Both the position numbers and the translations under genes were made by a program. Under the pieces are notes generated by a model. The model did no database searches and was not told where the DNA came from. It worked only from the letters and a program-made list of their open reading frames with translations. From the NCBI RefSeq assembly GCF_016892625.1, contig NZ_JAFEMW010000001.1, positions 558,001-622,000 on the forward strand: a stretch of DNA of 64,000 bases. The letters are read 5' to 3'. Position 1 is the first letter of the stretch. Every line of letters starts with the position of its first letter. Of this stretch, positions 34,637 through 43,874 are shown piece by piece. Source of the stretch: Brevibacterium sp. RIT 803 (GTDB lineage: Bacteria; Actinomycetota; Actinomycetes; Actinomycetales; Brevibacteriaceae).

Positions 34637-36175
34637 CTAGCGACCCGGTGCCTGCCCCTGTAGAACGTCGTCACGGAGGAAAGCACTTGGCTCGACGACA
34701 ACCCTGTTCGGGTCGAATCGTTGCCCGGTGTTCTTCTCCGGACGATTGATGGTGACATCGAAGAGAATTCGGATGACTTCTCGACGGTCCATGAGGTCGG
34801 CAGCCTTCCAACTCTCCTCTAGAGTCGTCGCTCTCAGCATCCGTCGAAGCACAGGCGAGGTGACTGTGGCGACCTCCGAGGCGCGAAGCCTGTCGATAGC
34901 CTTCTCTATGCGCAGATCCTCCGCAGCGTAAGCACGCGTTGAAATGATCGGCGGATCCTGTGCCCGCATCGACTCGAGTTCATCTCGCTCTTCTTCCAAT
35001 TCCGTAATCTGGGCACCGATGTCCGGACCATTCTTCTGCGACTCTGCGCGATCACGATAGGCGGAGGCGAGGCTGCTGCGAAAACCTGACGAGGCGAATA
35101 GAGCGAGAACGGTTGCCTCGACCATCGCGTCAACCCTCTCCCCTGTGACCGTCACCTTCATGCACCCCTCATGTCGGCACACATACGCTTTCTTCAGCCT
35201 CTTCATGTTGGTCGCTGCCTTGAGTCGGGCCCCGCACACACCGCACCGAGCGATGCCAGTCAGCAGGTGACGTGGCGATGGGCCTCTGGGTACAGGGACG
35301 GTGAGCCGAGACGGGTCGGAGAGGAGCGCCCTAAGTTTGAGCCACTGGTCATACTCAATAATCGGCTCCCACTGCGCCGGTCCGATGTCTTCACCTCTGT
35401 AGATACGCCTGCCAGCAATTGTGGGGTTGAGTAGCAGCTGACGAAGCGACGCACGTTCCCAGAGCGTCACCACATCAGCAGGACTGTCCTGCAGAGTCTT
35501 CGCTCGCGGCTTACGGGGGCTGGGAACTCCTCGTTCGTTGAGCTGTATGCATATCCGTCTGATCGGCACTCCGCTGAGAACATCGCGGGCAGCTTCAGCG
35601 AGCACCTTTGCTTCGGGGAGAAGTTGGCCGTCTTCGTCCAATGGAGTCTGCTGGAGCAAGACTCCATTGGATGAATCGTAAATGCGGCGATATCCGTATG
35701 GCAGTCGGCCGTGGGGCGTTCCGCGATGAGCATTGGTCGTCACAGAGTCGACATTGCGCTTCTTTGTTCGACGCCCTTCGCTGTCGGCCATCATGAACAT
35801 GAACTGCAGCTGGATTCGATCAGTGTCATCAGCCGGGTCGTAGCGCTTTCCATCGACTGCAATGGCGACGTTGTTGTCTTCTGCCACATCTAAGAGGCCC
35901 ATGGATTCTGTGGCATCGCGCGTCGATCGGGACACTTCCCAGAGAATCAAGACATCGATCGCTCGCTGTTCAATAAGGTCTCGGACCTTCTTGAAACCTG
36001 GCCGTTCTCGCGAACCTCGTGTCGCACCCATATTGTCATCTCGGATCGGTTGAAGGAGCTCAATTCCCTCTCCCCGGGCCCAATACTCTCCGCGTTCGAT
36101 CTGCTTGTCCACACTCGTGCCAGTGTGTCTGGCGTCCTTCGATGCACGACCGTAAATCACTCCACGTTGCCCCAT
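34637..36175 (-). CDS. large serine recombinase (integrase)
   Basis: A 512-aa integrase. The catalytic domain begins YGRASKDA (Ser12) with RSTRDATESM following; a recombinase domain holds HGRLPYGYRR and GVPIRRICIQLNERG. The zinc ribbon has CGVCG and CRHEGC. A C-terminal coiled-coil follows. Such enzymes insert and excise mobile elements at short att sites. A TAGACT box lies 6 nt before the ATG and no ribosome site is seen, suggesting leaderless expression. Its start is about 30 bp from the truncated tadA, so this enzyme very likely made the insertion. Confidence 0.95.
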   Translation of the reverse strand: MGQRGVIYGRASKDARHTGTSVDKQIERGEYWARGEGIELLQPIRDDNMGATRGSRERPGFKKVRDLIEQRAIDVLILWEVSRSTRDATESMGLLDVAEDNNVAIAVDGKRYDPADDTDRIQLQFMFMMADSEGRRTKKRNVDSVTTNAHRGTPHGRLPYGYRRIYDSSNGVLLQQTPLDEDGQLLPEAKVLAEAARDVLSGVPIRRICIQLNERGVPSPRKPRAKTLQDSPADVVTLWERASLRQLLLNPTIAGRRIYRGEDIGPAQWEPIIEYDQWLKLRALLSDPSRLTVPVPRGPSPRHLLTGIARCGVCGARLKAATNMKRLKKAYVCRHEGCMKVTVTGERVDAMVEATVLALFASSGFRSSLASAYRDRAESQKNGPDIGAQITELEEERDELESMRAQDPPIISTRAYAAEDLRIEKAIDRLRASEVATVTSPVLRRMLRATTLEESWKAADLMDRREVIRILFDVTINRPEKNTGQRFDPNRVVVEPSAFLRDDVLQGQAPGR

Positions 36176-36210
36176 CTGACCAGTCTACCTTTGCACATTC
36201 TCTTTTATAT
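36176..36210. other. probable right attachment junction of the island
   Basis: Between the integrase start and the first recognisable tadA codons lies an AT-rich stretch (CTTTTATATA at 36202-36211), then tadA coding sequence from about 36208. One att half-site should lie here; the crossover dinucleotide cannot be placed without the empty site. Confidence 0.6.
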
Positions 36211-36484
36211 ACTGGCCGGGGCGAACATCTCCTCGTCGTTCGTCGTCCCCACCGTGGCAGTGAGCATCGACGTCGTCGTCCACCTACGCCGTGACCCGAA
36301 CGGGACCCGACTCGTCGGTGAGATCTGTGCCGTCCCCGGTGGCGTCGAAGGCGACGTCGTCGAACTCGACACGATCTTCCATTCGCCGCAGGGACAACTG
36401 GTTCGCGGGCAGGGGTTCGGCCACCTCGGCGAACGATTCTCCGCCATCGGCAAGGATCTCCATTCCATCCTGGAAGCCGCATGA
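36208..36484 (+). pseudogene. tadA: tadA/cpaF, 3' fragment only
   Basis: About 91 codons encode the C-terminus of a Tad pilus ATPase: LAGANISSSFVVPTVAVSID, VVVHL and EGDVVELDTIF match the conserved end of actinobacterial TadA. The Walker boxes and hexamerisation region (about 300 residues) are missing. The frame continues upstream into island DNA that has no TadA similarity. Its stop overlaps the ATG of tadB (ATGA), the normal operon arrangement. The 5' part should lie beyond the left end of the island, outside this window. Confidence 0.85.
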
Positions 36485-37410
36485 GCTATTCCCAATTCAG
36501 TCTTCTCATCGGCGCGTGTTTCGGCGCCGGTCTCTTCCTGCTGTGGATGTCGCTGTGGCAGAGACAGTCGAAGAGACGGGTACAGCGACGATGGGTACGC
36601 GAACTCGACGACATGCTCACCGGGGCCGGCTTCCCACGGCTGCACCCGGGCCACCTCGTTCTCATCGCCGTGTCCGTCTTCATTGTTGTTGTCGTCGTCG
36701 CCACCGTCCTCACCGGCTCGTGGGCCATCGCCTTGTGCTTCGGTCTCTTCGCCTCGTGGTTGCCGCACAGACTGCTCCAACATCGTGCTCGGAGCAAACA
36801 GGTGATGCGCCGCGAACTGTGGCCCGAGACCCTCGACCATCTCAATTCCGGTGTGCGCGCCGGCCTGTCGCTGCCCGAGGCTCTGAGTTCGCTCGCCCAC
36901 CGCGGGCCCGAACCGCTGCGACCCCTGTTCGAGGTCTTCGCCGAGGAGTATCGAGCCAGCGGTTCATTCGCCATCGCACTCGAACGCTTCCGTCAGGTCA
37001 GCGCCGACCCTGTGGCCGACCGGATCGTCGTCGCGCTCAGCGTGACCAGGCAGGTCGGCGGAAGTGACCTCGGCACGATGCTGCGAGCACTCGCCCAATT
37101 CGTCCGCGACGATGCACGCACTCGCAATGAACTCTCCGCCCGTCAGCAGTGGACGATCAACGGTGCCCGTCTGGCGGTGGCCGCTCCCTGGGTGGTGCTC
37201 GCGTTCCTGTCGACCAGGCCGGAGACAGCGGCTGCCTACAACTCCCAGACCGGTCTGCTTCTCCTCGCCTCCGGATTCGTCGTCTCGCTGTTGGCATATC
37301 AGGCGATGAAGCGGATCGGCAGGCTCCCACAGGAGCCGCGTGTCATCGAAGGATCGTCCCTGTCCTCCTCGACGTTCCGCCACTCGGCCGAGGGCAGTGA
37401 GGTGCTGTGA
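36481..37410 (+). CDS. tadB: Tad secretion inner-membrane protein TadB
   Basis: A 309-aa T2SSF/PilC-like platform protein. There are two N-terminal membrane helices (15-30 and about 60-95), then a cytoplasmic F domain (GLSLPEALSSLAHR, RQVGGSDLGTMLRALA) and two C-terminal helices. With TadC it forms the platform on which the ATPase acts. The ATG overlaps the tadA stop. Confidence 0.92.
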   Translation: MSYSQFSLLIGACFGAGLFLLWMSLWQRQSKRRVQRRWVRELDDMLTGAGFPRLHPGHLVLIAVSVFIVVVVVATVLTGSWAIALCFGLFASWLPHRLLQHRARSKQVMRRELWPETLDHLNSGVRAGLSLPEALSSLAHRGPEPLRPLFEVFAEEYRASGSFAIALERFRQVSADPVADRIVVALSVTRQVGGSDLGTMLRALAQFVRDDARTRNELSARQQWTINGARLAVAAPWVVLAFLSTRPETAAAYNSQTGLLLLASGFVVSLLAYQAMKRIGRLPQEPRVIEGSSLSSSTFRHSAEGSEVL

Positions 37411-38345
37411 GCGCGCTGACCGATCCGCTCACGATCCTTGCCCTCGGTGCTTTCAACGGGCTCGCACTCTGCGTCTTCATCCTCTCCCTGCCGCCTCTGC
37501 GGCGACCGCCGCTGTCATCTCGCATCGCACCGTATCTGCGTGATCAGGAATCATTGGTCGACATCTACGCTCCGCCGACTCCCCGCAGGGAGGGGCTGCT
37601 GGGACTGCTCAAGTCCGCCACGTTCGGCGCCACCATCTGGGTGACATCCCGGATCACCACCGACGCAACGTTGAACCTGCGGATCAACCGCCTCGGCGGG
37701 GGTGCGTCTCTGGAACGCTTCCGAATCAATCAGGTTCTGAGCATTCTGGCCGGAATGATCGCCGCCGGATGCGTGGCCGGACTGCTTTCGGCACAACGCG
37801 GCTTCTCCCCCGTTGTCACCCTCGTTCTCATCATCAGCGGTGGCATCGCCGGACACATCGCCAACGACTGGCGCCTGAGCCAAGCCATCGCCCGCCACGA
37901 GTCGCGTGTCCTCGCAGAGTTTCCCACCGTTGCCGAACTCCTTGCACTGTCCATCACCGCTGGTGAGGGAATCGTCGAAGCACTCGAACGGGTGTGCCGC
38001 ACCTGTTCAGGAGACCTGGTCGATGAACTGCGCACCGCTCTGGCGACGACGAGAACCGGGACACCGCTCGTCGATGCGCTCGACTCGATGGCCACCAGGA
38101 TCGCCATCCCCGAGATCGTGCAGTTCGTCGACGGACTGGCCGTGTCGATGACCCGCGGAACCCCACTGGCGGAGGTCCTCCGTGCCCAAGCTGCCGATGT
38201 GCGGGAGCAGTCACGCCGCCGTCTGCTCGAGCTGTCGGGGAAGAAGGAGATCGGAATGTTGGTTCCTGTGGTCGTCTTCGTGCTCCCGGTGACCGTCATC
38301 TTCGCCGTCTTTCCCTCACTCACCGTCCTCGATCTGAGTCCATGA
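37407..38345 (+). CDS. tadC: Tad secretion inner-membrane protein TadC
   Basis: A 312-aa T2SSF-domain protein with an N-terminal helix, a central helix pair, GEGIVEALERVCRT and RGTPLAEVLRAQAADVREQSRRR, then a C-terminal helix ending VLDLSP. It starts at GTG overlapping the tadB stop by 4 nt, so the two are coupled. Confidence 0.92.
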   Translation: MSALTDPLTILALGAFNGLALCVFILSLPPLRRPPLSSRIAPYLRDQESLVDIYAPPTPRREGLLGLLKSATFGATIWVTSRITTDATLNLRINRLGGGASLERFRINQVLSILAGMIAAGCVAGLLSAQRGFSPVVTLVLIISGGIAGHIANDWRLSQAIARHESRVLAEFPTVAELLALSITAGEGIVEALERVCRTCSGDLVDELRTALATTRTGTPLVDALDSMATRIAIPEIVQFVDGLAVSMTRGTPLAEVLRAQAADVREQSRRRLLELSGKKEIGMLVPVVVFVLPVTVIFAVFPSLTVLDLSP

Positions 38346-38443
38346 CCTGAGCCGACGCGCGCTCTCAGCCCGGTTCTGCCACCGTCTGATCGCCTCACCA
38401 TCTGATCACCCCGCAACCCGATTGCACCGCAGAAGGAGACACC

Positions 38444-38677
38444 ATGTTCCACCACCTGATGAACCGATTCGCTGTGTTCGTCATCGGCCTCTCAACTGAT
38501 GACCCAGACTGCCGAGGCGAGCGCCGAGGTGATCGACCGGACCGCGGTGACGTTCCCGGCTGGGTGCTCATCACGCTGATGACAGCAGGTTTGGTCGTCG
38601 CCTTGTGGGCGTTGGCCGGCGAAGCCTTCACCTCGATGTTCCAGGACGCCATGAACAAGGTCAGGGGCGCCGGGTGA
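38444..38677 (+). CDS. DUF4244 small membrane protein, Flp pilin-like
   Basis: A 77-aa protein with one helix (WVLITLMTAGLVVALWALAG) after a charged N-terminus and a short C-terminal tail. GGAG lies 5 nt before the ATG. DUF4244 proteins occupy this position in actinobacterial Tad loci and are likely the pilin or a pseudopilin. Confidence 0.8.
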   Translation: MFHHLMNRFAVFVIGLSTDDPDCRGERRGDRPDRGDVPGWVLITLMTAGLVVALWALAGEAFTSMFQDAMNKVRGAG

Positions 38678-39078
38678 GTCACCAGGAGCGCGAAGCTCGG
38701 GCTGATTCCGGTTCCGCGATCGTTGAGTTCGCCCTCATCGGTTCGCTCCTGGCCCTTGTGCTGGCCGGAACCCTGCAGATCGGTCTGGTCATCCACGTCC
38801 GTAACACCGTCATCGATTCGGCCATCGCCGGTGCCCGCCAAGCCAGCCTCGCTGATCAGTCAATGGCAGATGGCAAACGCCTGGCTTCCGAGCTCATCAC
38901 CGTGTCTGTGGGCGAGCGCTACGCTCAGTCGATCACCGTCACAACGGTGAAGCGCGCGCAGGTCGACGTCGTCGAGGTCCGAGTGCGGACGCCGTTGCCC
39001 GTCCTCGGCCTGTGGGGTCCCGCCGAGGTGTGGGATCTGAGCGGACGGTCCATCGCTGAGGACGTCGACAGTGACTGA
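38674..39078 (+). CDS. TadE-like pseudopilin
   Basis: A 134-aa protein starting at GTG that overlaps the previous stop (GTGA). The short N-terminus has DSGSAIVEFALIGSLLALVLAGTLQIG, the TadE processing and transmembrane signature. The rest is a periplasmic/extracellular beta domain. Confidence 0.88.
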   Translation: MSHQEREARADSGSAIVEFALIGSLLALVLAGTLQIGLVIHVRNTVIDSAIAGARQASLADQSMADGKRLASELITVSVGERYAQSITVTTVKRAQVDVVEVRVRTPLPVLGLWGPAEVWDLSGRSIAEDVDSD

Positions 39079-39517
39079 GACTGACGCGCAGATGCCGGAG
39101 GAGCACACCGATGCGGGCACCGCCGTCATCGAATTCATCTTCGCTTCGATCGTGCTGCTCATCCCCGTCGTCTATCTCATGCTCGCGATCTCCCAGCTGC
39201 AGGCCGCCAGCTATGCCACCACGTCGACGGCGATCTCGGCCTCCCGGATCGCCGCCCGCGATGCCGACCCCTCCGAACGCAGGGCCGGCCAGGTTGCCGA
39301 CATGCATTTCACCGATTTCGGACTTACCGGTGTCCCCACCACCATCGACTACTCATGCTCTGGACCCTGTGGACAGGCAGGTTCCCTCATCACCGCACGG
39401 GTCGAGACGAAGGTGTCTCTGCCCGGGCTCCCACTCCTCTTCGGCACCGAGCATTCCCCGCACATCACTCTTCGTGCCACCCACACGGATGTCGTCGCCA
39501 CTGCGGGTCGGGCCTGA
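39071..39517 (+). CDS. TadE/TadF-like pseudopilin
   Basis: A 148-aa protein with DAGTAVIEFIFASIVLLIPVVYLML, the TadE-type transmembrane segment, and a Cys pair (CSGPC) in the extracytoplasmic domain. The GTG start overlaps the preceding gene by 8 nt. Confidence 0.88.
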   Translation: MTETDAQMPEEHTDAGTAVIEFIFASIVLLIPVVYLMLAISQLQAASYATTSTAISASRIAARDADPSERRAGQVADMHFTDFGLTGVPTTIDYSCSGPCGQAGSLITARVETKVSLPGLPLLFGTEHSPHITLRATHTDVVATAGRA

Positions 39518-39518
39518 G

Positions 39519-39959
39519 ATGGCGCAAAAACAGCACCGAGTCCACTCTGATGAAGGGTCGATCACTCCACTGGCGATCGGCTTCGTCGTCATCGCTCTGC
39601 TGTTGGCCTTCCTCATCGCAGCGCTGACGGATCTGCACATGACCAGACGGGAATTGCAGAGCGTGGCGGATTCCGCGGCGCTGGCCGCCTCCGACTCGTT
39701 CGAACCCGCTCCTGGCGGTGAGCCCGGCCTCGTGTTCTCACCCACTGCGGCGAAACGGGCCGCCAGTCGCTATGTCGCCGCGGTGCCGACCCCGCAGGGG
39801 CTGCACAAGGTGGAGCTCAGCGCCGATGCGGACGGTCAGCATTCGGTCGTGATCCGTCTGCGAGCCGACTACACACCCGCACTGCTGTCACCTTTCGTCC
39901 CCGACCTCATCGAGCTGCAGGCCACCGCATACGCTCGTGGTTCGCTGCGCATTTCGTGA
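39519..39959 (+). CDS. TadG/TadE-like pilus assembly protein
   Basis: A 146-aa protein. DEGSITPLAIGFVVIALLLAF is the N-terminal membrane segment, and LQSVADSAALAASD matches the conserved Flp/TadG N-terminus. The longer open frame upstream overlaps the previous gene and is rejected. It closes the tad cluster. Confidence 0.85.
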   Translation: MAQKQHRVHSDEGSITPLAIGFVVIALLLAFLIAALTDLHMTRRELQSVADSAALAASDSFEPAPGGEPGLVFSPTAAKRAASRYVAAVPTPQGLHKVELSADADGQHSVVIRLRADYTPALLSPFVPDLIELQATAYARGSLRIS

Positions 39960-40101
39960 TGATCCCATCCAACGACTCCGACTTCTACTCCTGTTGATGT
40001 CTCCCCCACTTCTGCTCGTATAGCCTGTGGACGCAGACTCCTTGTCCACAGTGGCGTAGGAAACCCTTGCCAGGTGTGACACGGCTCGTGATCCTGAGAG
40101 C

Positions 40102-43100
40102 ATGAACACGCTCGGCCTCATTCATCGCATCAACGCAAACGCCCACATTCGCACCGATGTGATCGAGGCAGATTCTGAGCTGCCCGTCCTTGAGGTATTT
40201 CGCACCGTCTTCGGTCCGATCCTGACCTCGGCCGACCTCGTCGCAGGCAACCGACTGCCGATGGACTCCGAGGCACGAGAGAACCCGGAGACCATGGTGA
40301 GATCCATGGCTTGGGGTCGGTGGCAGTCGCTGAACCCTGTCACACTTCTCGGAGTATCCGCTCTCCGTCGCGGATCCGGATCGGCAGCCGTCTCGGTGCT
40401 CGCAGGACCGGATTCGGGATTCACAATCGGCATCGACCCCCGCTCCCCTCTGCTCAGCCGCATCAGCCATCCTGACTGTCTGACCATCGCCGACCCCTGC
40501 ATGTCCCGTCAGCCGACGCGACTGGAGCTCGGTCCTGCCAGAGAGCAGACGTTCTCATCGTTGGGCACCACGATCTTCTCACCGGCTTCCCCCGATAGAA
40601 CCCAGCCCAGTGAAGCCTGCTCGCGCCTTCCCCGACCTCGAGCCTCCACCGACACCCGACGAGAGCCCACACACGTGGCGCCCGCGCCCATCGACGAGCC
40701 TCGCCCCGCGAAACCTCCCCAATGGTGGGCATTCCTCATCCCCATCGCCATCGGTGGAGTACTCGCGCTCGTCACCGGAATGTGGTGGTTCCTCCTTTTC
40801 AGCGTCTCCGCACCGGTCTCCGGATACGTCGCCTATGTCGTGGAGAAACGTCGGTACGTCCGCGATTGCGCCCAATGTGTCATCGACCGACGAGCAGCGG
40901 TCGAGGCAGCACGGCAGAGATTGGACACTGTGATCGCCGAACACAGACTCCGGCTGCAGACCAGTTCGGGTCTGTGTCTCGGCTTCGGATCTGCTCGCAG
41001 CCCCATCACGATTGCCGATGAACTCCGCGAGTGCACCAACCATTTCGATGGAGCGGTCATCATCGACGATGTGCCGCTGCGCATCGACCCGCACACAACC
41101 TCGGTGACTGTCACAGGCGATCACGAACAGCTGCGTCGCATGGCCCTGTCCTGGCTGGCCGACTCCACCTACGACTGGTTCCCGTCTCCAGAACTGCTCC
41201 GACTGCCGGAACTGCAGGGAAGCCGCCACGAGGACCGAAACGAGTCGGCGATCGGCGTGCACTTGGCCGATCAGAATCCGACGACGTTGCAGCTGCACGC
41301 CCCCGCACCCACCGCATCGATCTCGCTGTCATTGGGCAGTCTGGCCCAGGCACGCACCGTCGACTCATCGGCAGCACACGGCCCAGTGCCGGGCAGAACG
41401 CTCATCGCCGCACTCATGCCGCCCGGCCGATTCCTCACGCTCGATCACCGACAGGCGAACAGAACCGGGGCCGAGAGGTTGCCGAACCACGGCCTCGGCG
41501 ACCTCTACGATGACGGGCCACAAGCCATTCGCCACCGCTGGGCACGAACTCCTCCCGGGCCGGTGACGATCGGACGCGGTCGAGACGGGGACGTCACCCT
41601 CGACCTCTTCAACGACGGCCCCCACGCCCTCGTCGCGGGGACGACCGGCAGCGGAAAATCCATTCTGCTCCAGACCTGGCTGCTCGCAATGGCTCTGGAA
41701 CATCCACCTCGGCGGCTGACGTTCGTTCTCATCGATTACAAGGGTGGGGCGACTTTTTCCCCGTTGGAGCACCTTCCGCACACGGACAGCGTCCTCGACG
41801 ATTTCGATTCGGCAGCGGCCTTCCGCGCGTTGGTCTCCGTCCGTGCCGAGATCACCCGACGCGAGCGGCTCCTGGCCGACCAGGGATGCTCCGATGTCCT
41901 CGAACTCGTCGATCCCCCACCGAGGCTGGTCGTCGTCATCGACGAATTCCACGCACTCATGGCGACCCATCCGAAGGCAGCTGACCTGCTGGAACACCTG
42001 ACAGCTCTGGGCCGATCCCTGGGAGTGCATCTGATACTCGCCACGCAGCGCCCGCTCGGCGTCGTCACCGGCCAGATGAAAGCCAATATCAACATCAGGG
42101 TGTGCCTGCGCGTGCGCGAAGACGCTGATTCCTTCGACGTCATCGGAGTCAACGATGCCGCACATCTGCCGCCGGACAGACCGGGAGCGGCGTGCCTCGA
42201 CTCGGGTTCGTCGGTCGTTGAGTTCCGGGTCGCGGTCCCCACCTCCACTTCTGCCTCCGCCGAGGTGCGACATCGGCCTCGTCTCCGACCATGGGAGCCT
42301 GGCCGAGGTCTTCCCACTCAACACAGCGTCAACGGGGTCCGTGTCGGCAATCTCCAACAGGCCCATCGTGCGACCGGCGACCGATCACAGCTCTCGCCGC
42401 ATCCACTTCGTCCCGTGGTTCTCCCACCACTGCCCGATCCCGAGAATGTCCCAGAGCTGCTCGCAGCATGGTCTGGCGAGGGTGGTTCAGAAGAGAACAT
42501 TCCGGGGGTGATGGGCACGACGGTGGCCGGGATCGTGGACATGCCCAGCCACCAGAAGCAGAGCACCTGGTCATATTCGCCTGCCGTCGATGGCTCGATC
42601 ATCATCGTCGGCACCGATCCTCGTGTCATCACATCAGTCATGCGACGGATGGCTTCCAGTGCCGCTGCGACTCACCGTATCGTGGCGCTGGGACGCATCG
42701 CAGCGTCTATGGGCTGGGCCGAGGTCACCTGCGGAATGGACACCGGGTGGCGGTTCCACACGATCCTCGACCACCTGCACCGTACTCCGGCGGTACGAGA
42801 CGTGCCCCCGGGCGTAGAATTGCCGGCCACGATCGTTGTGTGCAGCAACTGGAATGAGTTCATCGATTCCATGGACCACCAGATGGCCGCCGAGACGGAA
42901 CGGCTGCTCAAACACGGATCTGAGTTGAGGTTGACGTTCCTGTTGGCCGGGTGCCGCACGTCTGCGAGCACAAGCGCGGCCTTCACATCACAGGTGATCT
43001 TCCCGCCCGGCGCGGGAGGTGATGGACTCAGCGTCGGACTGTCTCGGCAGCGGTTCGTCGGAACATGGCCCGAATACAGGGCAGTGCTCGTCGGCCCCAG

Positions 43101-43791
43101 TGCACAGGAAGCCGGCGGTGACGGCGCCGATGTGCAGTTGGTGCCGCACCATCAGAATATCGCCTGCGGGGACGACTGCGATGACAGGCGCGGAAGCTTC
43201 GGACCACGATGGCGCGGACTCACAGCGGCGCCGGGGCACGGGCCCGCGCGACAGGATCCGGCGAGTACGGGGATCCCGCTGGGAGTCGACCCGTTCGGGA
43301 CGCTCGTAGTGTGGGACCCGGTCCGTGAAGGAGAGGTTCTCAGCGTCCGCGGATCACCGCAGTCCGGCAAGAGTGCGACCGCAGACCTCGTGCAGCAGAC
43401 GCACTCCGCTGCAGCCACAGCCAGCAGTCGGGCGCTGACGGTCCATGACGATGCGCATCTGGAGGCGAACCCGGACGCCTTCGATCTCCTCGACGGTGGC
43501 CTGCATGTCGTGACGATGCCGGTGCGATTCACTCCCGGCTACGGTTCCCCTCTGGCCAAGGCACAAGGACTGGGGCCGATGCTGATCCTCGGGGCCCACA
43601 GTAGGCAGGACCTCAGCAATCTGGGTCTGCTCAGGCTGCCGCCACTCGACGGGGATCCGGGGACGGCATGGTTCGTCACCGAGCAGCGAACTCAGGCGGT
43701 GAGGCTCTTCTCAGCGGAGAGAACCGCTGATCGCATTCTTAGCCCGGCACACCCTCTGGACTCTCTTGCGAACTCGAATCAATCGTTCTGA
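40102..43791 (+). CDS. FtsK/SpoIIIE-domain ATPase, EccC-like
   Basis: A 1229-aa protein. The N-terminal ~200 residues are cytoplasmic, followed by two membrane helices near 215-250. The first FtsK/SpoIIIE domain has Walker A GTTGSGKS near 515 and Walker B VVVIDEFHA near 612, with LATQRP and GQMKANINIRVCLR. A second, less conserved P-loop GSPQSGKS is near 1085. Domain order resembles the EccC ATPase of type VII secretion. No WXG100 partner is seen nearby. It follows the tad cluster by 142 bp on the same strand. Confidence 0.88.
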   Translation: MNTLGLIHRINANAHIRTDVIEADSELPVLEVFRTVFGPILTSADLVAGNRLPMDSEARENPETMVRSMAWGRWQSLNPVTLLGVSALRRGSGSAAVSVLAGPDSGFTIGIDPRSPLLSRISHPDCLTIADPCMSRQPTRLELGPAREQTFSSLGTTIFSPASPDRTQPSEACSRLPRPRASTDTRREPTHVAPAPIDEPRPAKPPQWWAFLIPIAIGGVLALVTGMWWFLLFSVSAPVSGYVAYVVEKRRYVRDCAQCVIDRRAAVEAARQRLDTVIAEHRLRLQTSSGLCLGFGSARSPITIADELRECTNHFDGAVIIDDVPLRIDPHTTSVTVTGDHEQLRRMALSWLADSTYDWFPSPELLRLPELQGSRHEDRNESAIGVHLADQNPTTLQLHAPAPTASISLSLGSLAQARTVDSSAAHGPVPGRTLIAALMPPGRFLTLDHRQANRTGAERLPNHGLGDLYDDGPQAIRHRWARTPPGPVTIGRGRDGDVTLDLFNDGPHALVAGTTGSGKSILLQTWLLAMALEHPPRRLTFVLIDYKGGATFSPLEHLPHTDSVLDDFDSAAAFRALVSVRAEITRRERLLADQGCSDVLELVDPPPRLVVVIDEFHALMATHPKAADLLEHLTALGRSLGVHLILATQRPLGVVTGQMKANINIRVCLRVREDADSFDVIGVNDAAHLPPDRPGAACLDSGSSVVEFRVAVPTSTSASAEVRHRPRLRPWEPGRGLPTQHSVNGVRVGNLQQAHRATGDRSQLSPHPLRPVVLPPLPDPENVPELLAAWSGEGGSEENIPGVMGTTVAGIVDMPSHQKQSTWSYSPAVDGSIIIVGTDPRVITSVMRRMASSAAATHRIVALGRIAASMGWAEVTCGMDTGWRFHTILDHLHRTPAVRDVPPGVELPATIVVCSNWNEFIDSMDHQMAAETERLLKHGSELRLTFLLAGCRTSASTSAAFTSQVIFPPGAGGDGLSVGLSRQRFVGTWPEYRAVLVGPSAQEAGGDGADVQLVPHHQNIACGDDCDDRRGSFGPRWRGLTAAPGHGPARQDPASTGIPLGVDPFGTLVVWDPVREGEVLSVRGSPQSGKSATADLVQQTHSAAATASSRALTVHDDAHLEANPDAFDLLDGGLHVVTMPVRFTPGYGSPLAKAQGLGPMLILGAHSRQDLSNLGLLRLPPLDGDPGTAWFVTEQRTQAVRLFSAERTADRILSPAHPLDSLANSNQSF

Positions 43792-43874
43792 CCTCGAATC
43801 ATTCGGCACGGTCTTCTCAACGCGAACCCGGTCACGGTGGAATTCGCCTGACCGATCGCCATTCGAGCCGACGA

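Noticed and set aside
36050-36207. The upstream part of the open frame leading into the tadA fragment
   Set aside because: It is antisense to the integrase start and has no TadA similarity, so it is a chance fusion created by the insertion.
41365-42366. A 333-aa minus-strand frame inside the FtsK-like gene
   Set aside because: It is antisense to the P-loop and Walker B regions of the ATPase, and no ribosome site or family is evident.
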